Source: Canna indica | Lineage: Eukaryota; Streptophyta; Magnoliopsida; Zingiberales; Cannaceae | Assembly (NCBI GenBank): GCA_034359265.1 | Contig: CP136895.1 | Span: forward strand, 41,496,001 to 41,560,000 | Length of the DNA: 64,000 nucleotides | Reading direction: 5' to 3' | Part shown: positions 1-11,305 of the stretch, piece by piece | How positions within the stretch are numbered: the first letter of the stretch is position 1 | Layout of the letters: every line of letters starts with the position of its first letter | Notes under the pieces: model-generated | Seen by the model: the letters and a program-made list of their open reading frames with translations, nothing else | Databases searched by the model: none | What the model was told of the DNA's origin: nothing | Made by a program: the position numbers and the translations under genes

Positions 1-926
1 GATCGTCCGACCGATCGAATGTGGCAGAAAATTGGCAGTAGCCAATTCGATCGACCGAAGTGTGCCCAAAAGCGGCAGAATACCGCGGTCACTTGGGCGG
101 TCGATCGATCGACCGACAAGCGATCGAGCTTCGACAACGGGCAAAAATGCGCCCGTTGACGAGCCATTTGATCATAGGGTTATAAATACCCTTGTCTCTC
201 TCTCTCCTAGGCAACTACTGATGCCAATAACCTTCAAAGAGTGATCTTTAGCATCCTCCAAGCTTCTCAATTGATCAAATCCTTCAAACCTAGCTCTTGA
301 TCCGTCATCTTCAAGTGTTCTTCATTAAAGGGTTCATTAAGGGTGCTAGGCTCAAAAAGAGGAGGTGCTTTCATTGTGATAAGTTCTCTTCTTCCTCCTC
401 TTGTAATAGAATTGTTTTTTATTTGTTTTTACTTAAATCTACTTGAGCTTGTAAGAAGACCTTGTGTGTGGTCTTGTGTGTAAGTGGTTACCTTGGTGTA
501 TAAGGTGTAAGGCCACTTGTGTAATCTAAGTTAGGAGTAGGTCTTAGGAATTGAAGTGGGAAAGCTCATCCGGTAGGAAGGCGGGATACTTCCGGGTGTA
601 GAAGTGCATTCGAGGTGAGTGTAGGGTCTTTCCAGTGTAAAGTCCTCAATTGTAAGCTACTCATAATTTAGCAAATTTGGATGTGAAATCCTAAGCACGG
701 TGCTTAGGTAGTGGAGTAGGCATTGGGGCCGAACCACTATAAATAATTGTGTTTGCATTGTCTCTTTTGAGTTTGCTTAATTTCCTTACTTATTGCTTAC
801 GCATTGAATATTAGAATTGTGAATTGCCTAAGTTGCAAGAAACAATTAAAAATGGAATTAAGCGATAATATTTAGTTAACACACTATTCACCCCCCCCCC
901 CTCTAGTGTGACCATTTCACCCAACA
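1..926 (+). mobile_element. Copia-type LTR, 5' part cut by window edge (3' LTR or solo LTR)
   Basis: The block opens inside a U3 region rich in GGTCGACC/GATCGATC palindromes (about 1-130), has a TATA box (TATAAATA, 181-188), then an R/U5 region, and ends with the family-typical CACACTA (880-886), an 11-C run and TAGTGTG (904-910), closing in CCAACA at 926. No TGGTATCAGAGC primer-binding site follows, so this is the downstream LTR of an element lying to the left, or a solo LTR. The same organisation recurs at 22646, 40545 and 46953. Confidence 0.8.
181..188 (+). promoter_or_regulatory. LTR TATA box
   Basis: TATAAATA lies just after the palindrome-rich U3 and before the R region. The same spacing is seen in the other LTRs of this family (23385, 41503, 47464), which supports a core-promoter role. 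Confidence 0.6.
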
Positions 927-1960
927 CTCATATGCAACATAATTTGATAATCATGAACATGCGACAACATAATTAAATAAATTTATCTAATCCACAAAAG
1001 AAATTGGAAAATTCATTTTCCTACTTACTCGAGCTCGCAAGCTCGCACTGGACCAAGAGTTCACTCGGCTCGATCTCGAACTAGCCCGCTAGACTAACAA
1101 TCACAAATAATAATAGAAAACAAATATTAATATCTCGGATATTACACAGTGGCCACATTTAGGGCCGATGACTGGACTCAGTGAAAACCAATCTCACGAG
1201 AAGCGCACTTGGGGTCATGTTGTTCATTAAGAGTGGTGCTTATTTAGAGCGTGTCGGGTTGAGCCGGAGGCCGCATTTAGGGCCAATGACCAGACTGAGT
1301 AGAAACTGAGCTCACGAGAAGCGCGCTTGGGTTCATTGAAGTCGTAGGCGCCCGAAATAGGCACTGAGGTCGGCGAGACAGACTGGTGAGAACTGAGCTC
1401 TCGTCATTGTTGGAATTCGAATGTGGCGCTATGGCCAACGAGTTAGGCTGGTGAAAACCAAGTCCAAATCACGGTGAGGGCTCTGATGCCATGGATAGTA
1501 GCGCAAGGGCCAAGGAGGAATGGTGCGCCACGTAGGTCAAGAGCAGTTGTGAGACCATGTGGGTTCCTCCTACGCATTATGTAATGACTGCAAATAATTT
1601 TAGACACAACGTGAATGTGTAGAAGAGAGAGAGTAATATTATTGTTAAATGTCATAGTAATACATTGCATCCCACCGAGGGCTACGCTCGACCTATACAT
1701 GGTGGAGCCTCATTAAAACCTTTGACGAGGAAAATCTAGTGGGAAAAAAACTGTCATGCGGGAGAAAGAGTACACTAACCAGTTATAGGTTAAGGGGAAA
1801 AGGCTTAGCTATAGTAGGCCTGCAGAGAGGCTGCATTCCACAATCGTGAGAGTTCTTGTCCAAATAGTTCAACAATTCTGTAGGCGCCTTTTCCGAGAAC
1901 TTCCGTGATTCGGTAGGGGTCTTCCTAGTTTGGAGTGAGCTTTCCTTCTTTGGCTAGCTT
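927..1960 (-). mobile_element. 3' non-coding part of a decayed gypsy element
   Basis: No convincing gene is seen. The stretch lies downstream (minus strand) of the gypsy integrase fragment and holds diverged tandem repeats at about 1150-1460, as is common in 3' untranslated regions of TAT-lineage gypsy elements. A plus-strand match to the element's own 5' LTR (10618 onward) was not found, so the 3' LTR appears lost or unrecognisable. Assignment rests mainly on position. Confidence 0.4.
1150..1460. repeat. Diverged tandem repeat, period about 115-120 bp
   Basis: The phrases CATTTAGGGCC, then TGAC, then CTCACGAGAAGCGC, then CTTGGG occur at about 1155-1215 and again at about 1270-1335. A third, poorer copy (GGTGAGAACTGAGCTC) lies at about 1385-1400. 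Seen directly; the copies differ at many positions. Confidence 0.65.
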
Positions 1961-2965
1961 TCATTGTGGTTTGATTTTTTGGAGAACGAGGTCCCCTTGT
2001 GTGAAACTCCTCGGCCTAACACGTTTCCCATACTTCTGGGCTATCTTGAGCTTCTTGGCTTCCTCTCTAATTTTTGAGAGCTCTCTCTCTCTCTTCTTCG
2101 ATGAGGTCAAGTTCACCCTATCGGATTTTTGAGTTATTTTGTTTTTCAAAGGCAATCCTACGGAGGTTGGGCTCTGCGATCTCAATAGGGATCATGGCCT
2201 ATGCTCCATAGACAAGCCGATAAGGGGTCTCCGAAGTGGAAGATTGGGTAGTTGTGTTATAACTCCAGAGCACCTCAAGTAGTTCTTCGACCCAGTGTCC
2301 CTTGACTTGGTCGAGCTTCTTTTTAGTCATTTTAGAATGACCTTGTTGGCTGCTTCGGCCAAGCCATTTGTCTATGGGTGTTCTACTGATGAGAACAGTT
2401 ATTGGATACCGAGGTCCGAGCAAAATTCTCAAATTCATCGATCTGTGAACTGTGTTCCATTGTCGCTAATGAGCTCGCGTGGTATTCTGTACCTGCAAAT
2501 GATGTCTTTCCAATTAAATTTTTGGACCTTTTCAGTCACAATTAAGGATAGGGGTTCGACCTCTATCCATTTTGTGAAGTAGTTGATTGTCACGACTAAA
2601 TACTTGATTTGCCTCGGTGCTTGGGGGAATGGGCTGAGGATGTGGATGCCCCACTTAGGAGACAACCAGCTGGTGTTCGAGCTGTGCAGTGGCTCAAGGT
2701 GTAGTTGCAAGACTTCAGAAAATCTTTGGCACTTGTGACACCTTTTGACGTAAAAGTTGTAATCTACTTTCATGGTTGGCCAGAAGTAGCCGAGCCGAAG
2801 AATTTTGGCGACCATGGATCATCCTCCGATATGGCTGTCGCAGATGCCATTGTGGACTTCCGCCATTATAGCGTCTGTTCGGGGTTGGCTGACACACTTG
2901 AGAAGCGACCGAGAGTACCCTCTTTTGTAGAGTTGGTCGTCGAGGAGCATGTAATAGCTTGCTAG
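1961..2965 (-). pseudogene. Ty3/gypsy integrase fragment (TAT-like)
   Basis: Three open segments in sequence (about 2965-2435, 2438-2199 and 2185-1961, minus strand) resemble a gypsy integrase in order: the N-terminal linker, the zinc-binding region with a CHKCQ signature, the catalytic core (WGIHILSPFPQAP, then YFTKWIE, then SDNGTQFT), and the C-terminal half ending in a basic segment. The first catalytic aspartate motif (usually WGIDI) reads WGIHI, a lost active-site residue. Frameshifts separate the parts. The integrase normally inserts the cDNA copy into chromosomes; this copy cannot be functional. Gag-like sequence lies immediately upstream, so protease, reverse transcriptase and RNase H have been deleted. 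Confidence 0.85.
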
Positions 2966-2989
2966 TCTTTTGAATTTAACTGGGTTGGA

Positions 2990-3142
2990 GGACGAAAACT
3001 AGTCACCTTCTCTCCGAGTGATTGTTTTCTTCATGTTTCGAGCGGTGGCACTCATGATCCATCAGGAGTTGTTCCCCAGACCGCGTCAGCATCTTGACCT
3101 GGCCTGCTAACCATTGGTTCTCTGCTTCCAAGTCATTTATGT
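2990..3142 (-). pseudogene. Gypsy gag fragment, downstream half
   Basis: On the minus strand this reads as a Glu/Gln/Leu-rich segment (NDLEAENQWLAGQVKMLTRS) typical of the coiled region near the start of TAT-type gag. Its upstream half lies on the far side of copia element A (10421-10598). The link is inferred from content and orientation; the frame is shifted by one at the join. Confidence 0.6.
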
Positions 3143-4329
3143 TGTTCATATCCACACTAGAAGGGGGGTTGAATAGTGTGTAGCTAAAACTAGGTTTAAC
3201 TTAATTCTTTTCTATTCAAACCCGTTCACAACCAAATCGATATTTGTTTAATTATGATGCTTTGACAAGTAATGATATAAAATTAAAGCAAATAATCAAA
3301 GCAATGCAAACACAATTAATTATAGTGATTCAACCAACCTCCTACTCCACTACCTTGGCTCCACACCAAGGATTTCTAACCAAACCTCTTTATAGACTAA
3401 GTGTTTCCCTTTGAATACAATGAGGACTCATTTCTCAACCCTTTGAGAAAGCCTCAACACCTATTCACTTAGGCAAAACATAAATCTACAAAGAAACCCT
3501 AAGATGTTTACCTAGCACACCTTACAAGCTAACAATGAAAAACACACTTTAATCAACAATAAAAACAAGATCTAAAGGATCAAGGGAATGAACCAAGCTA
3601 GTGTGTTCCTTTCTTAGCCTTCAAAGCCTCCAACTCCTCAACTCGAAAGATGCAATTTGAAGCCGGAGTCGAGACGCGAAGAGCACTCTGAGTAGAAGAT
3701 CAATCGTCGAAGCTCGAGCATGGAAATCAACTTAGGAGGGCTAATAAATCTCTCTTGAAGGCTTAGTGAATGGTAAGAAGAGTTAGGTGAGTATTCATGA
3801 GGGGTGTTTATAAACCCTCACTCGGATAGGGCACCCAATGGGCATTTTTCTCCCCGTTGGATGTCGCCCGATCAGTGGCTGGCCCAAGGCCGATCGATCG
3901 GCCGAGCGACTAGCCATCGATCGGGGCCTTCTGTGCATTTTTGGCCTCCATCGATCAATGGCTGATTGATAACTCTATCGATCGGCCATCGACCGACCAT
4001 CGGCCGAAAACTCGAAAATGCTGATTTTTCACCATTTTGTCATGTGATGTTCGTTTTCAGATTTCGTCTCTAAGTTTTGACTTGGAAATTATTACAATCA
4101 AGTTTTGGATGAATTGCTAGAGGCATATTACATTATTTCTATTTCTAATCCTAGGATTCTACGCGATCGTCGTCGTAGCCATTTTTAACGTTTCTTAGCA
4201 TTTTTCCGAACGAACTTCGCACGTGTATCGTATCATCAACATGAACTCAAAACTCCACAAATGCATTAGTTTCATGTTTGTTATCATCAAAATAGAGATC
4301 TAGGCATAGGGGTGACCATTGGGCAAACA
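3143..4329 (-). repeat. 3' LTR of copia element A
   Basis: Minus-strand LTR starting TGTTTGCCC at 4329 and ending at 3143. It contains the GATCGATCGGCCGA-type palindrome cluster (about 3865-4012), a TATA-like TATAAACA (reverse of 3805-3812) and the U5 dyad CACACTA/TAGTGTG around a run of six C (3153-3180). The polypurine tract adjoins at 4330-4345. Confidence 0.8.
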
Positions 4330-4345
4330 ATCTCCGTCTTTTTGA
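4330..4345 (-). other. Polypurine tract of element A
   Basis: Minus-strand AAAAAGACGGAGAT directly precedes the 3' LTR start. Other copies here have AAAAAGGGGGAGAT, so two G positions are mutated. This is the expected plus-strand primer site for reverse transcription. Confidence 0.65.
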
Positions 4346-4737
4346 TGATGACAAACAAAACATGAATTTTAAGTGTTCATTCATGAGTTCTTGATAAACC
4401 AAATAGAAAACTAACATATGCTCCCCCTATCAACATGCATGTCTAACTTATGACTCTCTCTATCTATATTCATCATAAAAACAAATGTGACCAAGTCTTT
4501 TCTCCCCCTTTTGACATCAATAAAAAAGGGCAAGAAACATTGTACTATTAATGAGTTTCAACATGAAAACCAAGAAATCCATGGAAACCAAGTATCATCT
4601 ACCACTATAGTTCTCCCTACCAATGTGAGCCTATGGAAGGCAAACATCGATAAGTCACAAAGCCCCACTACAAGGCATTACATGAGTGTGATAATACTAC
4701 TCACAAACCAATTTTTCAAAAATTCATGCAAATTTTT
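4346..4737 (-). mobile_element. 3' untranslated region of element A
   Basis: No gene. On the minus strand it carries AGGGGGAG purine tracts (near 4420 and 4505), the same style of repeated polypurine-like motif seen before the 3' LTR of elements 2 and E. Confidence 0.6.
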
Positions 4738-7700
4738 GAAAACTTAGGCATATGGAAGAATGCAAATCCCTAATTGCATCCTTAAGTTGGTAATGTTGAG
4801 TGAAATCCCACACTAGAAGGGGGGTTGAATAGTGTTGGGTTACTTTACTAATATACTTCAATTCTCTTTTTTTACCAATTTCAATTTCAACCAAATGCAA
4901 GTGCAACTAAGTAATGTTCGTTAGTGAATATGAAGCACAATTGAAAACAAACACACAAGGAAATGCTAACACTTGAAAATATAGTGGTTCGGCCAACCAC
5001 CTACTCCATTACCGAATTGGTTCCACACCAAGGATTTCTAACCAACTACTTTATAGATTTTGTGTTTCTCTTTGAATACAACCGAGGACTCTATTCTCAA
5101 CCCTTTGAGAACTCCTCAAACCTATTCACCTAGGCAAAACACAATTCTACAAAATAAACCCTAAGTGTTTACACTAGCACACCTAGCAAGCTAACCAATG
5201 AAAATAAGTTTAAAAAACACTTAAAATTACAACGAAAAGAGCTAAGAAATAGACAAAGATCAAATGCTCTTTTCCAAGCCTTCAACTCACCAAGTCGTTG
5301 AGCTCGAATCGAAGCCCGAGTTGAGGGAAGATGAGCGCTTGAGAAGACATTGATTAGAGAAGCGAGCGCAAGCAATCAATCTCTAGAAGGCACAAATCTC
5401 TCTTCTTTAAGCTTCTATTAGATGTTAAGAGTGTTTAAAGAAGTTAGGTGAATGGTATTTATAACCCCTCAACCGAACGGCTCCTCAATGGGCATTTTTT
5501 CGCCCGTTGGACGTCGTTCGGTCACTTGCCGATCGATCGACCGATCGATTGCCCAGCGACCGCTGGCTTTTTGCGCTTCTACCTCTCAGTTCGGTCAACC
5601 CTCCGAGTCGCATTTCAGCTCCTCTGCTATCCGGTCGACCGATCGGTTGACCAAAGTAGGTACTACCAATTTTTGGCTTCGATCGATAGACCGAAGTAGC
5701 CACTGCCATTTTCTACATCTGTTCGATCAACCGACCGATCGATCAAACTGGCTACTGCCATTTTTCTACCTTGTTCGGTCGACCGATCGGTCAATCGAAC
5801 TTATGCTGAGGCTGATTTTTACCTTATCTTTGTTGCATGCTTTTTCATGGATAACTTGGATAACTTTACAACTAGGCTTGGAATGAGATCCTAGGGGTAT
5901 ATTACAAGATTTCTACTCAACCTACTCGTTCTTTCCTTTCGTTTCTCCGAGAGAAGTTCGCCGAAGTTCGCATGCTTATTGCAACCTCATCCTGAACTCA
6001 AAACTTCACACATATATTAAATACTTGTTTGTTATCATCAAAATGAAGATCAAAGCCTAAGGGGGGAACCCTTATGCCAACAGGTAAAGCTTTCTTCATG
6101 TAAGGGTTTTGTAAATATGTCCGCAAATTGTTTGTTGGTAGGCACAAATTATACAGAAATATTACCCTTAGCTGCATTGTCTCTAAGAAAATATCCTAGG
6201 TCAATATGTTTAGTCCTAGAGTGTAATAGCGGATTTTTGGTTAAGTTAATTGCACTAGTGTTATCACAATGTATAGGTATGCATGAATAGCTAAGTCCAT
6301 AATTCAAAAGGGTTTGCTTCATCCAAATGACTTGTGCACAACAACTAGCCACGACGATGTATTCCGCTCCGGTAGTTGAAAGTGCAATCGAGTTTTGTTT
6401 CTTGGAAAACCAAGAAACAAGACTCATCCCTAGGAATTGACAACACCCGCTAGTGTTTTTCCATCTATTTTACATCGGGCAAAATCAGCATCTAAAAACC
6501 CAATTAACTCAAAAGATGCATTACATGGATACCATAATCCTAATTCAACCATACCTTTTAGATATCTCAATATACGTTTGATAACACTTAAATGAGACAT
6601 CTTGGGGCATGATTGAAATCTAGCACATGCACATACTAAACATAATATTCGGCCTACTTGCGATTAAGTAAAGGAGACTACTGATCATACCTCGATATCG
6701 CTTTTCATCTACCTTTACACTGTCTTCATCCTTATCAAGCTTGATGGATGTGCTCATTGGTGTTGAAGCAATCTTGGCTTCATTCATCCCAAATCTTTTA
6801 ATGAGCTCCTTTGTATACTTTGCTTGATTGATGAAGATGCCTTTGTTGGTTTGCCTGATTTGGAGTCCAAGCATGAAGGAGAGTTTTCCCATCATACCCA
6901 TCTCAAACTCCACTTGCATGCATTTGGCAAATCACTCACAAAGCAATTCATTAGTAGCACCAAAAATGATGTCATCCATATAGATTTGCACAAGTAAAAT
7001 ATCATTTTTATCATTTTTAATAAAAAGAGACACATCGGCTTTTCCAACGCTAAAACCTTGTTCAATCAAAAAGTTAGAAAGCATTTAATACAGAGCCTTT
7101 TTAAGTTTGAAAACATGATTTGGAAATATAAAATTTTCAAAATCAGGAGGTTGTTCAACATAAACTTCTTCCGTTATAAAACCATTCAAAAATGCACTTT
7201 TAACATTCATTTGAAAAAGTTCAAAACATTTGAAACTTGCATAAGCTAAAAGCATGTGAATTGCTTCTAATCTAGTTACGGGAGCATAAGTTTCATTATA
7301 ATCTATTCCTTCTTCTTGATTATACCCTTGGGCCACTATTCTAGCTTTGTTCCTAATGACTAATCCAACTTCATCTAATTTATGTCTATAAACTCATTTA
7401 GTCCCAATTACAGTTTGTTCACTAGGCCTAGGTACTAAATCCCAAACATCATTCCTTACAAATTGATTCAGTTCCTCTTGCATGGCAATAACCGAAAACT
7501 CATCTTCTATGGCTTCCTTAATGTTTTTAGGCTCTACTTGAGAAATGAAAGCTACACTTTGACAAATATTTCTAAGTTTAGAACGTGTTACCACTCTCGT
7601 TGGTAGCTCTCCAATGACTTGATCAATTGGATGGTCCTTTATCAATCGGTATCCTTTTGGGAGAAGTGGTAGAGCTTCTTCTTCTTCTTCTTCTCCAACT

Positions 7701-8690
7701 TGAGGTAAGGATGAGGAAGAAGGATCTTCATCATGTGGTTCCTCATTAAGTTCATATTCAACCTCCTTATCATGAAAGGGTCAACTCCACAAGTTCCTTA
7801 CCTACATTCACAATCTTAACATTTCTTGAAGAATCATTAGTTTCATCAAAAGTAACATACATAGATTCTTCAACTATCATAGTTCTACGATTATACACTC
7901 TATAGGTCTTTGAACTATTAGAGTATCCAAGGAAAATACCTTCATCGGATTTAGAATCAAATTTTCTTAGATGCTCCTTCGTATTTAAGATAAAACATTT
8001 AAATCCAAAAACTCTAAAATATCTCGTACTTGGGATTCTATCATTCCAAAGCTCAAAAAAAGTTCTCTTAATTCTAGGCCTTAATAAAACATGATTTAGC
8101 ACATAACAATAAGTATTTATGGCTTCGGCCCAAAAATATTTAGACAAATTATTTTCACAAAGCATGGTCCTAGCTATTTCTTGTAAAGTTCTATTCTTCC
8201 TCTCAATCACCCCATTTTGTTGAGGGTTCTAGGGAAAGAAAATGTATGTTCAATACCTAATTCACCATAAAATTTTGAATTTTTTTTATTTTTAAATTCA
8301 CCTCCATTATCACTTCTAATTTTCAAAATTGAAATTTCTTTTTCATTTGTAACTCTCCTAACAATTTTTTTTAAGAAATCAAGAGTTTTATTTTTCTTAG
8401 CTAGGAAGAAAATCTATGTAAATCTTGAATAATCATCAATCAAAATATAGCAATATAATTTACCACCTAGACTAGCAACATCGCAAGGACCGGGAAGATC
8501 CATGTGCACAAGTTCAAGTGTTCTAGATGTTGTGACTTGACTTATGCTACGAAAGGAAGACTTAACTTGTTTACTATGTTGACATGCATCACAAAGTTTA
8601 TCCTTTTTAAATTTTATCTTAGGTATTCCTTTAACTAAGTCATTTTTAGTTATTTCTTGGATGAGGCTCATACTAGCATGTCCTAGCCTT
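4738..8690 (-). pseudogene. Copia pol (integrase, reverse transcriptase, RNase H) of element A, interrupted
   Basis: Order on the minus strand: GAG-pre-integrase with CDACQ (8671-8560); integrase core (to about 7770, including RKNRTLQEIAR and FWAEAI); linker; reverse transcriptase (7645-6620) with YNQEEGIDYNETYAPV, FLNG and YMDD (near 6980); RNase H with STTGAEY, HCDN and SRTKHID (6427-6149); final ADIFTKPLHEE segment (about 6140-6090). The coding frame continues on the other side of the solo LTR at 4788-4738. Protease is absent, so gag and pol are joined by a deletion near 8700-8812. Several frameshifts and stops show it is dead. Confidence 0.85.
4794..6082 (-). mobile_element. Solo LTR with 5-bp target duplication GGTAA
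   Basis: The block starts TGTTGAGTGAAATCCC and ends TTATGCCAACA on the plus strand (LTR orientation minus) and is flanked by GGTAA at 4789-4793 and 6083-6087, a perfect 5-bp target-site duplication. It carries a GTCGAC/GATCGATC array (about 5515-5803), a TATA box (reverse of 5456-5463) and the C-run U5 dyad. It splits the last codons of the pol frame of element A, which resumes on both sides. Solo LTRs arise by recombination between the two LTRs of a full element. Confidence 0.92.
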
Positions 8691-8811
8691 CTATGCCAAT
8701 TTCTAAGGATTTATTGTCCTTTTTAAGTTCTTTAAACTTCTTTCAAATTGCATTAAACTCATCATGCATTTGATCAAATTCAATTTTTAATTCTTCTTGC
8801 ATAAAAGAAAG

Positions 8812-9852
8812 CTAACCAAAAGTAAATTTTACCTCACTATCACTTGTCATGAGGCAAAGGTTTGCCTTCTCGCTTTTGGTCTCCTCTTCACTTGATGTGG
8901 AATCACTCTCATCCCAAGAAGTCATCATTGTCTGTTTCTTCTTCTTCTTCTTGTATTTGTCCTTCTTGTAGGGAGTGTAGGTAGAGGCCATCTTGAGAAG
9001 TGGGCAATCCTTCTTTAGGTGTTCGGTCTTGTTGCAATTGTAGCAAGTGTAGCCTCCCTTGCCTCTTCTCATGCCGCCCCTCATGAAGTTCATGAACCTT
9101 CTTGTCATCATCGCCATTTCTTCAAAGTCATTCATTTCTTCTTCGGATGATGAAGGTTCTTCAACCCGGTGTGATGCTTTTAAAGCAATGGTCCTGCTTT
9201 TGGGGCATCTTCCTCCTTGTGTGCCCTCATGTCGATCTCATAGGTCATGAGAGATCCAATGAGCTCGGTAAGCTTCAAGGTCGCCAATTGCTTGGCTTCC
9301 GTGATCGCAATTACCTTTGACTCCCAATCTTTGGGAAGGGAACAGAGGAGGTTCCTTACCTTCTCCTCTTCTTTTATGTCTTTTCCAAGATTAGATAAGC
9401 CATTAGTAATATTTTGGAAACGAGCATACATGACATCAATTGTTTCATGCGAAAGCATTCTAAATATTTCATAATCATGCATGAGATGGTTTATCTTAGA
9501 TTTCTTAACTTGTGAAGTGCCTTAATGTGTAGTCTCTAGGACATTCCAAAGTTCAAAGGCGGACTTACAAGAAGAAATGCGATTAAACTCATTAATGGAT
9601 AGGCCACAATATAATCAATAATGGATTAATGGCCTTGGCATTTGCATTAAAGAGTCTAACCTCTTCCGGGTTCCACTCATCCATATTCTTAGTGAGTTGC
9701 TTATATTCTACTTGAATTATCCCCCATACATCCATGCCTGGTGATTGAAGGAATCTATTCATTCTTATCTTCCAAAAGACATAGTTGTTACCATAGAAGA
9801 GTGGTGGAATATGAGTAGAGGACCCTTGAGCTAGTTGAATTTAGCTAGACAT
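8812..9852 (-). pseudogene. Copia gag of element A
   Basis: Start ATG at 9852 (minus). The N-terminal half contains YGNNYVFWKIRM, a gag signature, and the middle reads MHDYEIFRMLSHETIDVMYA followed by a UBN2-type gag domain (9482-9180). The C-terminal half has one zinc knuckle, CYNCNKTEHLKKDC (CX2CX4HX4C, with the usual Gly before His replaced by Glu), then a Lys-rich and acidic tail. A stop at the fourth codon and frame breaks near 9490-9650 inactivate it. Gag forms the capsid and binds genomic RNA through the knuckle. Confidence 0.8.
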
Positions 9853-9895
9853 TCTAAGTTGTAGGGTAGATGGTTAAATCTAATTCTACGACCTT

Positions 9896-9907
9896 GCTCT
9901 GATACCA
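9896..9907 (-). other. Primer-binding site of element A
   Basis: Minus-strand TGGTATCAGAGC, complementary to the 3' end of plant initiator tRNA-Met, five bases from the LTR end at 9913. Confidence 0.85.
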
Positions 9908-9912
9908 AATAT

Positions 9913-10419
9913 TGTTCAAATATCCACACTAGAAGGGGGTTGAACAGTGTGTAGCTAAAACTAGGTTTAACTTAATTCTTTTCGATTCAAACCCATTCAC
10001 AACCAAATCGATATTCGTTTAATTATGATGCTTTGACAAGTAATGATATCAAATGAAAGCAAGTAATCAAAGCAATTCAAATACAATTAATTATAGTGGT
10101 TCGGCCGACCGCCTACTCTACTACCTTGGCTCCACATCAAGGATTTATAACCAAACCTCTTTATAGACTAAGTGTTTCCCTTTGAATACAATGATGACTC
10201 ACTTCTCAACTCTTTGAGAAAACCTCAACACCTATTCACATAGGCAAAACACAAATCGTCGTCGGAGCCATTTTTTATGTTTCTTGGCATTTTTCCGAAC
10301 GAACTTCGCACGCGTATCATATCATCAACCTGGACTCAAAACTCCACAAATGCATTAAGTTTCATGTTTGTTATCATCAAAATAGAGATCCAGGCAGATG
10401 GGTAAACCTTGGGCCAACA
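9913..10419 (-). repeat. 5' LTR of element A, internally deleted
   Basis: It matches the two ends of the 3' LTR (3143-3487 and about 4165-4329) but lacks the roughly 670 bp between them, with the join near 10255. The lost part includes the palindrome array and TATA box, so this LTR should have no promoter. Confidence 0.8.
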
Positions 10420-10420
10420 G

Positions 10421-10598
10421 TTTATTCAACACTGGGATGCTTTTAGGGAGGTTGGTTGGTGTAGAAGCATCGCTCCTCATTGTTTCAGCGTTACCAGGTT
10501 GCAGGGGAACATCGTTGTCAGGGCATTTCTGTTGGTGTGTGGTGGTGGTCACTTGGCTGTACCAACCATTATGGGGCAAGTAAGCTTTTCTCGATCGG
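10421..10598 (-). pseudogene. Gypsy gag N-terminal fragment
   Basis: On the minus strand an open stretch includes PLQPGNAETMR and PKSIPVLNK, which resembles the beginning of TAT-lineage gag. It starts just downstream of the gypsy primer-binding site and is cut by the 5' LTR of copia A; the gag continues at 3142 on the other side of A. Confidence 0.6.
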
Positions 10599-10615
10599 CC
10601 CCACGGTAGATGCCA
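10599..10615 (-). other. Gypsy primer-binding site
   Basis: Minus-strand TGGCATCTACCGTGGGG begins two bases inside the LTR end, the position and TGGC start expected of a primer-binding site in TAT-like gypsy elements. I did not identify the tRNA. Confidence 0.55.
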
Positions 10616-10617
10616 AA

Positions 10618-11100
10618 TGTTTCGCCTGAGGATCGGAGCAGTTTGGTCCGATTTGGTGCGTCTCCTGTCCAGGTGCAACTCCGGTGGGGGGAGGGACCTA
10701 CAAAAGACACTTTGACGCCCAAATCAATACGAGATTGAGGTGGAGGCAATGAAAATTGGATCTTATATTACCTAAGGCGTGTTGCGCCTGTATATATTAC
10801 AGGCGAAAGTAATCACGTTGCTCAGTAATCACGTCAGGATATTGTTCGGAATGAGTTGAGGCTAATCCCGGAGATGTCAGACTCGTAATAGTGTATCCTT
10901 CGTGATTAAGGAGAATATGAATGTCCTTGTATGGCTGGGTGGAGCCCCCGAGCGGAGCCATTTGGTCTCACTTGAACCGAGTTCAGAAGTGCGGGTGTTG
11001 TTGGGCCGAATCTCGCTGGGCCCAAAAGTACAAGTCCAGTGCAATATATATATATTAGAAAAGGCGTCACCACCTCGAGAAGACGCGCAGCTCCATGTCT
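10618..11100 (-). repeat. 5' LTR of the gypsy element (outer end uncertain)
   Basis: The LTR ends at 10618 (minus strand ...GGCGAAACA) next to the primer-binding site. It includes the TATA-like TATATA stretch near 10790 on the reverse strand. The outer boundary is not clear; about 11100 is a guess based on the loss of GC-rich LTR-like sequence. Confidence 0.45.
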
Positions 11101-11305
11101 TCTTGACATGGAATTTTAAAGATTTATAATATTTTTTAAAAAAAATAAAAATAATTCGATCATTTAGGTCGGGTCATCAGGTTTCGGTAGACCCGATCCA
11201 ATTATGGTCGAATTTGATTAATAAAACCCGATCTAACTCGATTACTTAACCTAATCTAGCATGATTGGTTCGAGCCAGGTCGGATTCTCGGGTTCACTAG
11301 AGAAG
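11101..11305. other. No recognisable gene
   Basis: AT-rich DNA with several ACCCGAT/GGTCGGG phrases in both orientations (11165-11300). I see no coding or structured feature I can name. Confidence 0.5.

Larger units (their letters stand above)
3143..10419 (-). mobile_element. Copia element A (SIRE-like), minus strand, non-autonomous
   Basis: Order in the minus direction: deleted 5' LTR (10419-9913), primer-binding site (9907-9896), gag (9852-8812), integrase to RNase H (8690-4738), 3' untranslated region, polypurine tract, 3' LTR (4329-3143). Protease is missing and the frame is broken many times. A solo LTR sits in the last part of pol. Both outer flanks are gypsy gag sequence, so A is inserted in that older element. 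A candidate 5-bp duplication TTTAT (3136-3140 and 10421-10425) is offset by one or two bases from the canonical ends. Confidence 0.85.

Noticed and set aside
3136..10425. TTTAT as a firm target duplication for element A
   Set aside because: It is offset by two bases on one side and one on the other from the LTR ends; suggestive but not exact.
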